Positions 25,638 to 34,211 of a stretch of 64,000 bases of DNA are shown piece by piece. Where the stretch lies: contig NZ_JOEI01000002.1 of assembly GCF_000718095.1 (NCBI RefSeq), positions 186,001-250,000 of the forward strand, written 5' to 3'. The DNA comes from Streptomyces scopuliridis RB72 (lineage in GTDB: Bacteria; Actinomycetota; Actinomycetes; Streptomycetales; Streptomycetaceae). The translations under genes were made by a program, and so were the position numbers. How positions within the stretch are numbered: position 1 is the first letter of the stretch; the number at the start of each line of letters is the position of its first letter. Under the pieces are notes generated by a model, which saw only the letters and a list, made by a program, of their open reading frames with translations, did no database searches and was not told where the DNA came from.

Positions 25638-26339
25638 ATGCGCTCGCCCTCGGCCCCTGTGGTCTCTCCGCCGCCCCCGGCCCGTCCCCCGCTCGCCGGA
25701 CTCACCACGGCGGGCGGGGTGGCCGCGCTGCTGGCCGTCCTCTCGGGGGTACTGACCGTCCTCGTTGTCATGGAGTGGGGTCCGCTGTTCTCCTTCGACC
25801 GGTGGGTCGCGGAGGAGTTGCACCGCCGGGCGGTGGCCGACCCGGACGTGACCTGGGTGAACCGGGTGCTCACCGACTGGGTCTGGGATCCCTGGACGAT
25901 GCGGCTGCTGACCGCGGTGGCCGTGATCGCGCTGTGGCTGCGGCGTGAGCGGCTGCTCGCGCTCTGGACGACCGGGACGGCGGCGCTGGGCGCCGCCGTC
26001 TCCCAGGGGGCGAAGGCCGCGGTCGGGCGGGAGCGCCCGCAGTGGCCCGACCCGGTCGACTCCGCGCATTTCGCGGCGTTCCCGTCCGGTCACGCCATGA
26101 CCGCCGCGGTGACCTGCGGGCTGCTGCTGTGGCTGGTACGCCGGCACGGGGCCGACGGGTGGCTCTGGCGTACGGCGGTCGTCGTCGCGTCCGTATCGGT
26201 GGCCGGGGCGGGCCTGACCCGGCTCTGGCTGGGGGTGCACTGGAGTGCGGACGTGTGGGGCGGATGGCTGTTGGGTGGCTGTCTGGTCGCGTTCTCGGTC
26301 GCGGTGTACGGGCGCGTGACCTTGTCCAGGAAGCCGTGA
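25638..26339 (+). CDS. PAP2 superfamily phosphatase, membrane-bound
   Basis: A 233-residue membrane phosphatase of the PAP2 group (phosphatidate or undecaprenyl-pyrophosphate phosphatase type). The three motifs are in order: KAAVGRERP (KxxxxxxRP), PSGHAM (PSGH) and TRLWLGVHWSADVWGG (xRxxxxxHxxxD). About five or six helices surround them. ATG 25638 follows GGCGAGGA at good spacing. It starts 33 bp after the M56 gene and is probably co-transcribed with it and the HAD gene. Confidence 0.92.
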   Translation: MRSPSAPVVSPPPPARPPLAGLTTAGGVAALLAVLSGVLTVLVVMEWGPLFSFDRWVAEELHRRAVADPDVTWVNRVLTDWVWDPWTMRLLTAVAVIALWLRRERLLALWTTGTAALGAAVSQGAKAAVGRERPQWPDPVDSAHFAAFPSGHAMTAAVTCGLLLWLVRRHGADGWLWRTAVVVASVSVAGAGLTRLWLGVHWSADVWGGWLLGGCLVAFSVAVYGRVTLSRKP

Positions 26340-26358
26340 CCCGGCGAGGATCGGACGC

Positions 26359-27069
26359 ATGACCTTCAAGGGTGTGCTCTTCGACTTCTCCGGAACCCTC
26401 TTCCGTATCGAATCCGCGGGCTCCTGGCTGCGTGCCGTGCTCGACGAGGCGGGCGTCGCCGTACCCCCCGACAAGGTGCGGCGGTACGCGATGCGGCTGG
26501 CCGTGGCGGGCGCGCTGCCCGGTGGCTCCTCACCGGAGCGGGTGCCGCCGGACCTGGCCGGACTGTGGGCCACCCGCGACGAGAGCGCCGGACGCCACCG
26601 CGCCGCGTACACCGGTCTCGCCCGGCAGGTGGAGCTGCCCAGCCCGGTCCTGTACGACGCGCTCTACGACCGTCATATGACGCCGGATGCCTGGCGTCCG
26701 TACACCGACGCCGCCGAAGTGCTCGGCACGCTGCGGCGCGAGGGCATCGGGATCGCGGTGGTGAGCAATATCGGCTGGGATCTGCGGCCGGTCTTCCGCG
26801 CCCATGGCCTCGACGCGTTCGTCGACGCGTATGTGCTCTCGTACGAGCACGGCATCCAGAAGCCCGACGTGCGGCTGTTCCGGGCGGCCTGCGAGCAGCT
26901 GGGGCAGGATCCGCACGATGTACTGATGGTCGGCGACGACCGCGAGGCGGACGGCGGAGCGGCGGAGCTGGGCTGCTCGGTCCATTTCGTGGACCATCTG
27001 CCGGTCGAGGAGCGCCCGTCGGGACTGCGGCCCGTTATCGCCCTGGCGGGCCGGGGACCGTTGCGATAG
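26359..27069 (+). CDS. HAD family hydrolase
   Basis: A 236-residue haloacid dehalogenase-like phosphatase. Motif I is VLFDFSGTLF (the nucleophile and acid pair reads DFS rather than DxD, so the general acid is replaced). Motif II is AVVSN, motif III the Lys in GIQKPDVRLF, and motif IV MVGDDREAD. The cap lies between residues 20 and 95. The missing second Asp suggests a dehalogenase-like or weak phosphatase activity. It is 19 bp after the PAP2 gene with GGCGAGGA as ribosome site. Confidence 0.88.
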   Translation: MTFKGVLFDFSGTLFRIESAGSWLRAVLDEAGVAVPPDKVRRYAMRLAVAGALPGGSSPERVPPDLAGLWATRDESAGRHRAAYTGLARQVELPSPVLYDALYDRHMTPDAWRPYTDAAEVLGTLRREGIGIAVVSNIGWDLRPVFRAHGLDAFVDAYVLSYEHGIQKPDVRLFRAACEQLGQDPHDVLMVGDDREADGGAAELGCSVHFVDHLPVEERPSGLRPVIALAGRGPLR

Positions 27070-27149
27070 ACCCGTGAACAGAGCGGTAAACGGGCGGCCC
27101 CGGGGTCCGAAACGGGCACCGCGGCGCCGTCCGGGCATGCCGAAGCCGT

Positions 27150-27184
27150 CTGCCTTGGACGATCCCCCGCGTCGCCCAAGGCAG
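27150..27184. terminator. Stem-loop after the M56-PAP2-HAD run
   Basis: CTGCCTTGG and CCAAGGCAG pair perfectly around a 17-nt loop, 81 bp after the HAD stop. No U-tract is present, as is common in this GC range. Confidence 0.5.
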
Positions 27185-27236
27185 GCGGCAGCCCCGCTGA
27201 CCAGGCCCGGAAGGGTCTGCGACGGGACGCACTGAG

Positions 27237-27256
27237 TATATTGGCTTAGAGCCAGT
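27237..27256 (+). promoter_or_regulatory. TetR promoter/operator
   Basis: A -10-like TATATT at 27237-27242 overlaps the inverted repeat ATTGGCT-TAG-AGCCAGT (27240-27256, one mismatch). It sits 17 bp before the TetR start codon and fits autorepression. Confidence 0.55.
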
Positions 27257-27273
27257 CAACGCAGGAGTCAAGC

Positions 27274-27927
27274 ATGTCCCCGCGGAGCGCATCGGTCAAT
27301 GAAGAGCTCCGTCGGCGGTCCCGGGAGCGATTGCTGCAGGCGACAGTGGAGTTGGTCGCCGAACGCGGTTACGAGGCCACGACGCTCGCCGATATCGCCG
27401 ACAGGGCGGGTTCCGCGCGCGGGCTCGTCTCGTACTACTTCCCGGGGAAGCGGCAGCTGCTGCAGTCCGCGGTGCACCGGCTGATGCACCGCACGCTCCA
27501 GGCGGCCCTGGAGCGCGAACCGGCCACCGACGACGGCCGGGAGCTGCTGGCACGGGCGATCGACGCCATTCTCGGGCTCACCGAGGACTGTCCCGTCCTG
27601 ATGCGGACCCATATGGCCGGCATCCTGCAGGCCGAGGGGTTCGTGCAGTGCCCGGAGCAGCAGCGGCTCGCGGGGCTGCTCCGGGAGACGGTGGAGCGGT
27701 ACGGCTCACAGGACCCGGACAGCGACTATCCGCTGCTGCGCGCCCTGTTGATGGGCGCGGTCTTCGCCGTACTGATGCCGGGCGCGCCGATGCCGCTGCC
27801 GCGGCTGCGCGCCGAGCTGTTCCAGCGCTACGGGCTGGACTGGGAACTCGGCGTTCCGCCGGGCGGCTGCCCGCCCGGCGGAACGAGTCAGGACATGATC
27901 CTTCAGTGGCCGGAGCGGTCGAAGTAG
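27274..27927 (+). CDS. TetR family transcriptional regulator
   Basis: A 217-residue TetR regulator. The HTH is at residues 12-58 (RLLQATVELVAERGYEATTL, ADIADRAGSARGLVSYYFPGK), followed by an alpha-helical ligand domain with Met- and Leu-rich helices. ATG 27274 follows GCAGGAG. Its last 25 bp overlap the 3' end of the convergent LVIVD gene, and a 15-bp perfect stem-loop lies inside its final codons. Target genes are unknown; autoregulation is suggested by the upstream palindrome. Confidence 0.9.
   Translation: MSPRSASVNEELRRRSRERLLQATVELVAERGYEATTLADIADRAGSARGLVSYYFPGKRQLLQSAVHRLMHRTLQAALEREPATDDGRELLARAIDAILGLTEDCPVLMRTHMAGILQAEGFVQCPEQQRLAGLLRETVERYGSQDPDSDYPLLRALLMGAVFAVLMPGAPMPLPRLRAELFQRYGLDWELGVPPGGCPPGGTSQDMILQWPERSK
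27852..27885 (-). terminator. Perfect 15-bp stem-loop inside the TetR 3' end
   Basis: CGTTCCGCCGGGCGG and CCGCCCGGCGGAACG pair perfectly around CTGC. It encodes GVPPGGCPPGG of the TetR protein but lies 18 bp after the LVIVD stop on the other strand, so it most likely ends that transcript. Confidence 0.65.
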
Positions 27928-29399
27928 TCCGGCTGCGTCTGCACGTTCAGCTCGGACATCCGCACCCGCTTCGCGGGGTCGGTCAGGCGGTCGTCGAGCC
28001 TGAGCACATCGAAGCCCTTGACCATGTCGTTCGAGTAGATGTGGCCGTTGTAGTAGTAGGCGGACCAGGTGCCTCCGCCGACCATGGTCTCGGCCGAGAT
28101 CGGACCGCGCTCGAAGTACGCGATCTCCTTCGGCTTCGAGGAGTTGGTGAAGTCCCAGACGGAGACGCCACCCTGGTACCAGGACTGGACCATGATGTCG
28201 CGGCCCTTGACCGGGATCAGCGAGCCGTTGTGGGCGACGCAGTTCTCGGTGTCCGCCTGGTAGCGGGGGATCTTGTAGTAGCTGCGGAAGACCAGCTTGC
28301 GCTTGTCACCCTTGCCGACGATGTCGTAGATGCCGTCGGCGCCCCTGTTCGGACCGATCTCGGCGTTGCAGGTGGCGGCGCCGCCGCCGCCCAGCTCGTC
28401 GGTGAAGACGACCTTGTTGGCATCCTGGTTGAAGGTGGCCGAGTGCCAGAAGGCGAAGTTGACATTGTCCTGGACCTGGTCGATCACCTTGGGGTGCTCG
28501 GGGTCCTTGATGTCGAACAGGATGCCGTCACCCATGCAGGCACCGGCGGCCAGGTCCTTGGAGGGCAGCACCGTGATGTCGTGGCAGCCCGTGGTCGCCG
28601 AGACACCCGGGTTGGTGGGCGCTCCCGGGTTTCCGCCCTCGGGGAAGAGGACCGGGAAGTTCACGACCGCGGCCTTCTCAGGGGACTTGCGCGGCACCTT
28701 GATGACGGAGATGCCGTCGTGCGGCGGCTGGCAGTCCGGGAAGGACACGCTGGGCGAGTACGAGGAGACGTAGATGTAGACGTCCTTGCGCTCCGGCACC
28801 AGCGTGTGGGTGTGCGAACCGCACGCGGTCTCAACAGCGGCGACGTACTTGGGGTTCCGCTTGTCGCTGATGTCGAAGATCTTCATGCCCTCCCAGGACG
28901 ACTTCTCCGTGGCGGACTGCGACGTGCTGTTGCACGAGTTGTCGCTGCGCGAGGAGTCGGTGGAGAGGAAGAGCAGATCACCCGAGACCGAGACATCGTT
29001 CTGCGATCCGGGACAGAGCACCTGCGCGACGGTCTTGGGGGCCTTCGGGTTGCTGATGTCGAAGATCCGGAAACCGTCGTAGTTGCCCGTGAAGGCGTAC
29101 TTGCCCTGGAACGCGAGGTCCGAATTGGTCCCCTTGATCAGGTCTTTGGGCACATTCGCGAGATGACTGATGTTGGGGCTGTGGACGATCTCGTCCACGC
29201 CGGGTATCTCGCCGTTCTGAATGGCTGACTTCACCTCGGCGGCCTGGCTGCTGGAGATCTTCTCCTTGGCCTGACGGTCACCGGGGTCGGGTGTGGCGAC
29301 CGCCGGACCGGCGGCCAGCAGAGTGGCGAAGAGCCCGGCCGCGGCTGCTGCCACGCCCAGACGTCTGCGCCGCACGCTGGTGGTGTGCAACGAACTCAC
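27903..29399 (-). CDS. Exported LVIVD-repeat protein
   Basis: A 498-residue exported protein. GTG 29399 has GGGAGGA upstream. The product starts VSSLHTTSVRRRRLGVAAAAAG with an AGPAVA-T cleavage region (Sec signal peptide). The mature domain has LVIVD-type beta-propeller blades (YDGFRIFDISNPKAP, EGMKIFDISDKRNPK, DGILFDIKDPEHPK, GVSVWDFTNSSKPK). Cys residues and His-containing CGSHTHTLVPE and TGCHDITVLPS loops may bind metal or form disulfides. The family role is unknown. It is divergent from the DUF305 lipoprotein, a pairing I have seen in streptomycetes, and overlaps the TetR gene by 25 bp. Confidence 0.88.
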   Translation of the reverse strand: MSSLHTTSVRRRRLGVAAAAAGLFATLLAAGPAVATPDPGDRQAKEKISSSQAAEVKSAIQNGEIPGVDEIVHSPNISHLANVPKDLIKGTNSDLAFQGKYAFTGNYDGFRIFDISNPKAPKTVAQVLCPGSQNDVSVSGDLLFLSTDSSRSDNSCNSTSQSATEKSSWEGMKIFDISDKRNPKYVAAVETACGSHTHTLVPERKDVYIYVSSYSPSVSFPDCQPPHDGISVIKVPRKSPEKAAVVNFPVLFPEGGNPGAPTNPGVSATTGCHDITVLPSKDLAAGACMGDGILFDIKDPEHPKVIDQVQDNVNFAFWHSATFNQDANKVVFTDELGGGGAATCNAEIGPNRGADGIYDIVGKGDKRKLVFRSYYKIPRYQADTENCVAHNGSLIPVKGRDIMVQSWYQGGVSVWDFTNSSKPKEIAYFERGPISAETMVGGGTWSAYYYNGHIYSNDMVKGFDVLRLDDRLTDPAKRVRMSELNVQTQPDYFDRSGH

Positions 29400-29576
29400 T
29401 GCGTCCTCCCTTGTATCCCCGTTCAGAGATGAACGGGTCACGGACCTCGGCAGTATCGTCCCTCTCATGTACATCTCAACAGATGGCAACAGAGACGTAA
29501 TGAAAGTTTTTGATCACTCGTAGCCGGAAGCGTGCTAGGAAATGTTCCACCACACCATGTGCCGCAGGAGGTCGCC

Positions 29577-30245
29577 GTGTTGATCCGCCACCGGAGCCCG
29601 CGTGTTCGCCGGTCCGTCTTCGCGGCGGCCGTCGCCGCCGCCGTACTCGCCCTGGGAGCCTGCGAATCGGGCGGCGACGACAGCGCGGACGCCGCAAAGA
29701 CCAACGCGGACAAGGGCGCTGGGGTGGTGGCCCCCGGGAAGCCGGGCGAGCCCGCGAAGACGCTCTCCGCCGGGGAGGCGCTGAAGGCGGCGCCGGACAA
29801 CACCCCCAACTCCGCTGATTTCACCTATGCGCAGATGATGATCGTGCATCATGGGCAGGCCCTGGACATGACCGCACTCGTCCCGGAACGGGCGGACTCG
29901 GAGCAGGTGAAGCGGCTCGCCTCGCGGATCGCCGACGCGCAGAAGCCCGAGATCGGCATGATGGAAGCCTGGCTGAAGAACAACGGCGGGGCGAAGAAGC
30001 ACCAGGGCCATGACCACGGCACGATGCCCGGGATGGCCACCGAGGCCCAACTGACGCAGTTGCGGGCGGCGAAGGGCAAGGCCTTCGACGAGCTGTTCCT
30101 CAAGCTGATGATCACTCACCACCAGGGGGCGATCACCATGGCTACCGAGGCCCTGTCGGAGGGCAAAAACATCCAGGTCGAAGAGATGGCGAACGATGTC
30201 ATCTCACAGCAGACGTCCGAGATGAACCGTATGCGCGGCATGTGA
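29577..30245 (+). CDS. DUF305 domain lipoprotein
   Basis: A 222-residue exported lipoprotein. The signal peptide ends with a lipobox in AVLALGACESGGDD, so the Cys is lipidated. DUF305 is a ferritin-like four-helix fold; here FTYAQMMIVHHGQALDM and LFLKLMITHHQGAITMATEAL give the paired HH motifs, with Met-rich spacers and a central KHQGHDHGTMPGMA stretch typical of copper or metal binding. GTG 29577 follows AGGAGG with good spacing. It probably binds copper or another metal outside the membrane. Divergent from the LVIVD gene across 177 bp. Confidence 0.9.
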   Translation: MLIRHRSPRVRRSVFAAAVAAAVLALGACESGGDDSADAAKTNADKGAGVVAPGKPGEPAKTLSAGEALKAAPDNTPNSADFTYAQMMIVHHGQALDMTALVPERADSEQVKRLASRIADAQKPEIGMMEAWLKNNGGAKKHQGHDHGTMPGMATEAQLTQLRAAKGKAFDELFLKLMITHHQGAITMATEALSEGKNIQVEEMANDVISQQTSEMNRMRGM

Positions 30246-30290
30246 AGCGGCGGATGCGGGGGATGCCGGCCGATACGGCGAGCGGCGCTG

Positions 30291-31199
30291 TCAGCGCCGG
30301 TGGTGACGGGGGGTCAGATGTCCCTCGTCGCGGGCTCCGGCGATCAGTCTCAGCGCTTTGCGGCGGCTGAATCCGGTGGCGGACATCACGGCGAGCACCG
30401 GGTCCTGGCCGGCCTGCTGGGCGGCGCGGTAGATCTCGGCGACACCCTGTCGCGCGGCGCTGCCGCGCGGGAGGGACGGACGGGCGCGGTGCCGGCCGGA
30501 TCGGTCCTGCTCCCGTGCGGCTTCCGGTGCGGCCGACTGAGCGGCGGCTTGCGCGTCAGCCGGCGCGACTGCCGGCTCGGGCTCCGGCGGCGCGGCCGGG
30601 ACAGGGTCGGGGGCTCGCTCCGGCACCGGCTCCTGCGCGGACCGTACGGTGGCCGGCTGCTCGGCCGGCCCTTCTGCCGCGAGCGGCGCGGGTCCGGATC
30701 CGTGGGCGGCCGGCGAGTCGGCCTCGGGTTTTGTCTCCTCCAGTGACACCGGCCCCTCGGGCAGCGGTTGAGGTCCCTCAACGGAGCCCGGCGCGAGCGG
30801 GGTGACCGGGGTGTCGGCGGGAACCGCGCTGTCGACGGGCTGGGGCGCGGGCGGCCGGTGCGGGCCGGCGACCACCTGACAGGCGTTGTGGAGCGGCGCC
30901 TCGATCGCCTCGGCGAGCGCGGCGAAACCTTCCAGGGCGAGCGGCGGGTCGGCCTGCGCGTCCTCGATGGCGATCCGGCCGTCACGTACCACCGCGAGCA
31001 CATCGATGCGCGCGCCGTCCGCGAAGGTCAGCCTGATATCGACCCAGGGCGGCAGAATCTCGCGCCGCGCGGCGCCGTCCCTGGGGTCCCCGGCCCCGGT
31101 GACGGTGCCGTGCCCCTGCACTTCCCACATGGGCCATGGGTACGCCTCGTGCTCATGAGGTTCCTGGGCGGAAATCAATTTATGTTCCGACACATTCAC
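30291..31199 (-). CDS. DUF6214-like protein
   Basis: A 302-residue cytosolic protein in two parts. Residues 20-110 (WPMWEVQGHG, PPWVDIRLTFADGARIDVLA, DPPLALEGFAALAE) form an N-terminal domain that I associate with DUF6214. A long Pro/Ala/Glu-rich linker follows (about 115-245). The C-terminal 50 residues (VAEIYRAAQQAGQDPVLAVM, GFSRRKALRLIAGARDEG) look like a helical DNA-binding segment ending in RHHRR. A regulatory role is plausible but unproven. GTG 31199 is used, in an AT-rich upstream region. Confidence 0.7.
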   Translation of the reverse strand: MNVSEHKLISAQEPHEHEAYPWPMWEVQGHGTVTGAGDPRDGAARREILPPWVDIRLTFADGARIDVLAVVRDGRIAIEDAQADPPLALEGFAALAEAIEAPLHNACQVVAGPHRPPAPQPVDSAVPADTPVTPLAPGSVEGPQPLPEGPVSLEETKPEADSPAAHGSGPAPLAAEGPAEQPATVRSAQEPVPERAPDPVPAAPPEPEPAVAPADAQAAAQSAAPEAAREQDRSGRHRARPSLPRGSAARQGVAEIYRAAQQAGQDPVLAVMSATGFSRRKALRLIAGARDEGHLTPRHHRR

Positions 31200-31316
31200 A
31201 ACTTAATCAGGCAATCCACCCTCATTGTCATGGCGCGCACGTGCCGATCCGTACGGCACCCTGTCGGCTCATCGGATCAACCGTGACCTGCCTCCGGATC
31301 AGCCGTCACCGAGGGA

Positions 31317-31694
31317 TCAGTTGTCACCGAGCCGGGCCGCCTGCGCGGTCGCCGCGCCCAGGACGCTGTCGAGCAGACCCGGGAAGAGTCGGTCCAGGTC
31401 CTCCCTGCGCAGTCCGCTCATCTTGGCCGTCCCCCGGTAGTTCTGCTCGATCACACCGCTCTCGCGCAGCACCCGGAAGTGGTGGGTGGTGGTGGATTTA
31501 CTGACGGGCAGCTCGAAATGCGAACAGGAGAGCTCGTCGTCCACCACGGCCAGCTCGCGGACGATCCGCAGTCGCAGGGGGTCGGAGAGCGCGTGGAGCA
31601 CGCCCTCCAGACGGATCTCCGCGCACGAGGGGTGGGCGAGTTCACGTGTGCTGGTCGCGGCGGTCACGGCGGGGCTCCACTTCATCGCGTTCAT
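31317..31694 (-). CDS. ArsR-type winged-helix regulator
   Basis: A 125-residue ArsR/SmtB-fold repressor. The winged helix covers LEGVLHALSDPLRLRIVREL and LPVSKSTTTHHFRVLRESGV, with the wing around IEQNYRGTAKMSGL. The single Cys residues (PSCAE, LSCSHFE) could be redox or metal contacts but do not form the classic CxC site. The ATG at 31694 lacks an evident ribosome site; a second ATG lies at 31685, and the region repeats CGCGTTCAT. It is divergent from an Old Yellow Enzyme, with two perfect operators between them, so it should control both genes. Confidence 0.85.
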   Translation of the reverse strand: MNAMKWSPAVTAATSTRELAHPSCAEIRLEGVLHALSDPLRLRIVRELAVVDDELSCSHFELPVSKSTTTHHFRVLRESGVIEQNYRGTAKMSGLRREDLDRLFPGLLDSVLGAATAQAARLGDN

Positions 31695-31725
31695 CGCGTT
31701 CGTCGCGCTTCATCTGCGGTATCTC

Positions 31726-31779
31726 ATTGTACGAGACTTCTCGTAGTTTGACATTCACCTTACTACGATGGGTATCGTA
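31726..31779. promoter_or_regulatory. Twin palindromic operators between ArsR and Old Yellow Enzyme genes
   Basis: TACGAG-ACTT-CTCGTA (31730-31745) and TACGAT-GGGT-ATCGTA (31764-31779) are perfect 6-4-6 palindromes sharing TACGA half-sites, 34 bp centre to centre. The first overlaps TACAAT (31726-31731, read leftward), a -10 for the regulator. The second overlaps TATCGT, a -10 for the enzyme gene, with TTGACA at 31748. Confidence 0.75.
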
Positions 31780-31858
31780 CGAAGCGTCTATGGGCCTTGC
31801 CCGAGACGGCGGCCCGTCCGTCACGTACCGATCCCCCACGTTCCGAATGGAGTCCGCC

Positions 31859-32938
31859 GTGAGCGCACTGTTCGAGCCGTACACCCTGCGGTCCCTGACC
31901 ATCCCCAACCGGGTCTGGATGGCGCCCATGTGCCAGTACTCCGCGGACGAGACGGGTCCGGACGTCGGTGTGCCGAACGACTGGCACTTCTCCCATCTCG
32001 CGGCGCGCGCCGCGGGCGGCACGGGACTGATCCTCGTCGAGGCCACGGCCGTCAGCCCGGAGGGCCGAATCAGCCCCGCCGACCTCGGGATCTGGAACGA
32101 CAGGCAGGTCGAGGCGTTCCGCCGGATCACCCGCTTCCTCGCCTCGCAGGGCGCCGTCGCCGGTATCCAGCTCGCTCATGCGGGGCGGAAAGCATCGACC
32201 GACCGGCCGTGGAACGGTGGCGGCCCCGTCGGCGCCGAGGCCCATGGCTGGGAGCCGCTGGCGCCCAGCGCGCTGCCCTTCGCGGAGGGGCATCTGCTGC
32301 CCGCCGAACTGACCGTGGAGCAGATCAAGGAGATCGTCGGACAGTTCGCGGCGGCGGCACGGCGGGCCAGGGAGGCCGGTTTCCAGATCGTCGAGGTGCA
32401 TGGCGCGCACGGCTATCTGATCGGGGAGTTCCTCTCCCCGCACAGCAACCGGCGCACGGACGCCTATGGCGGCTCCTTCGAGAACCGCGCGAGGTTCGCG
32501 CTGGAGGTCGTGGACGCCGTACGCGCCGAGTGGCCCGACGAGCTGCCCCTCTTCTTCCGGATCTCCGCCACCGACTGGCTCGACGAGGGTGGCTGGACCG
32601 TTGACGACACGGTGCGCCTCGCGGACGAGCTGCTGGCGCACGGAGTGGATCTGCTCGACGTGTCCAGTGGCGGCAACGCCGCGGACGTACGTATTCCCGT
32701 CGGCCCCGGCTATCAGGTGCCGTTCGCGGCCCGGGTCCGGGCGGAAACCCGGCTGCCCGTGGCGGCGGTCGGTCTGATCACACGACCCGAGCAGGCCGAG
32801 AAGATCATCGCCAACGGCGAGGCCGATGCCGTACTGCTCGGCAGGGAGCTGCTGCGCGACCCGTCCTGGGCCCGCCGCGCGGCCGGTGAGCTGGGCGGGC
32901 GCGTCCACACCCCGCAGCAGTACCACCGGGCCGTCTGA
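31859..32938 (+). CDS. NADH:flavin oxidoreductase, Old Yellow Enzyme family (YqjM-like)
   Basis: A 359-residue FMN-dependent ene-reductase that reduces activated C=C bonds with NAD(P)H. Motifs are RVWMAPMCQYSADE (YqjM-type Cys near FMN), IQLAHAGRKAS, VEVHGAHGYLIGEFLSPHSN (substrate HxxH/N pair), RTDAYGGSFENRARF and a C-terminal VGLI...DAVLLGRELLRDP phosphate site. GTG 31859 follows GGAG; an ATG at 31847 is the alternative. Divergent to the ArsR gene with shared operators, suggesting induction by an electrophile such as a quinone or enone. Confidence 0.92.
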   Translation: MSALFEPYTLRSLTIPNRVWMAPMCQYSADETGPDVGVPNDWHFSHLAARAAGGTGLILVEATAVSPEGRISPADLGIWNDRQVEAFRRITRFLASQGAVAGIQLAHAGRKASTDRPWNGGGPVGAEAHGWEPLAPSALPFAEGHLLPAELTVEQIKEIVGQFAAAARRAREAGFQIVEVHGAHGYLIGEFLSPHSNRRTDAYGGSFENRARFALEVVDAVRAEWPDELPLFFRISATDWLDEGGWTVDDTVRLADELLAHGVDLLDVSSGGNAADVRIPVGPGYQVPFAARVRAETRLPVAAVGLITRPEQAEKIIANGEADAVLLGRELLRDPSWARRAAGELGGRVHTPQQYHRAV

Positions 32939-33030
32939 CCTGCGCGGACGTTCACTCCGGGAGTCATTGTCAGTGGTCGGGTGCAGACTGGCCCGTATCC
33001 CGAGACAACGGCGTCCTGGAGGTGTCGGCC

Positions 33031-34119
33031 ATGACCGACGTACTGCTCACCGTAGGCACCCGCAAAGGGCTCTTCATCGGCCGCAAGCGCGGCGGCCGAT
33101 GGGATTTCGACGGCCCTCGGTTCAACGCGCAGGCGATCTACTCGATCGGCATCGATACGCGCCGGACGGTGCCGCGGCTGCTGGTCGGCGGCGACAGCGC
33201 GCACTGGGGCCCGTCCGTGTTCCACTCGGACGATCTCGGAGCCGGCTGGACGGAGCCGACGAGACCGGCGGTGCGCTTTCCCAAGGACACGGGCGCCTCT
33301 CTGGAGCGGGTCTGGCAGCTGCATCCAGCCGGCCCCGCGGCACCGGATGTGGTGTACGCGGGTACGGAGCCCGCCGCCCTGTTCCGCTCCGACGACGGCG
33401 GCGAGACCTTCGAGCTGGTCCGGCCGCTGTGGGAGCACCCGACCCGGTCGCGTTGGGTGCCCGGCGGCGGCGGTGAGGCCGTGCATACGGTGGTGACCGA
33501 CCCCCGGGATCCGGACGCGGTGACGGTCGCGGTGTCCACGGCCGGGGTGTTCCGCTCCCAGGACGGGGGCCAGAGCTGGGCGCCGTCCAACCGGGGGGTG
33601 TCGGCGGTCTTCCTGCCCGATCCGTATCCGGAGTTCGGCCAGTGCGTCCACAAGATCGCGCAGGACGCGGCCGATCCCGACCGGCTGTATCTGCAGAACC
33701 ACTGGGGCGTGTTCCGCAGTGATGACGCGGGCGCCCGGTGGAGCGACATCGGCGCGGGTCTGCCGTCCGACTTCGGCTTCGCGGTCGCCGCCCATCCGCA
33801 CCACGCGGATGTGGCCTACGTTTTCCCGATCACCGCCGACGCGGACCGCGTCCCCGCCGAGCGCCGCTGCCGGGTGTTCCGTACGGAGAACGCGGGCGGC
33901 GACTGGGAGCCGCTGTCGGCCGGGCTGCCCGAGGGGGACCACTTCGGCACGGTGCTGCGCGACGCGATGTGTACGGACGGCTCCGATCCGGCCGGGGTGT
34001 ACTTCGGCAACCGCAACGGCGAGGTGTACGCGAGCGCGGACGACGGGGACAGCTGGGAGCTGCTCGCCTCGCATCTGCCGGATGTGCTCTGTGTCCGCGC
34101 GGCCACCCTCTCCGGGTGA
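33031..34119 (+). CDS. Asp-box (BNR) repeat beta-propeller protein, sialidase-like
   Basis: A 362-residue protein without signal peptide. Six Asp-box-type repeats (SxDxGxxW) are seen: SDDLGAGW, SDDGGETF, SQDGGQSW, SDDAGARW, a degenerate TENAGGDW, and SADDGDSW, spread evenly as in a BNR or VPS10-like propeller. It starts TDVLLTVGTRKGLFIGR. True sialidase catalytic residues (the Arg triad and Tyr/Glu pair) are not evident, so it may bind or process another ligand inside the cell. ATG 33031 has GGAGG 8 bp upstream. No partner gene. Confidence 0.8.
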   Translation: MTDVLLTVGTRKGLFIGRKRGGRWDFDGPRFNAQAIYSIGIDTRRTVPRLLVGGDSAHWGPSVFHSDDLGAGWTEPTRPAVRFPKDTGASLERVWQLHPAGPAAPDVVYAGTEPAALFRSDDGGETFELVRPLWEHPTRSRWVPGGGGEAVHTVVTDPRDPDAVTVAVSTAGVFRSQDGGQSWAPSNRGVSAVFLPDPYPEFGQCVHKIAQDAADPDRLYLQNHWGVFRSDDAGARWSDIGAGLPSDFGFAVAAHPHHADVAYVFPITADADRVPAERRCRVFRTENAGGDWEPLSAGLPEGDHFGTVLRDAMCTDGSDPAGVYFGNRNGEVYASADDGDSWELLASHLPDVLCVRAATLSG

Positions 34120-34211
34120 GCCGGGTGAGCGAGGTAACTGGGGAGCCGGGTAAATGCCGTCCGACGGTGGTGGGTTGACGGGTGTGTGCGGAAGCGCGCC
34201 GTGCGCACCAG

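Noticed and set aside
27070..27240. Possible tRNA or small RNA between HAD and TetR genes
   Set aside because: No cloverleaf or GTTCRA-type T-loop. The only structure is one terminator-like stem.
31676..31710. CGCGTTCAT repeats at the ArsR start
   Set aside because: A short run coding for MNAMK-type residues with alternative ATGs; no sign of regulatory use.
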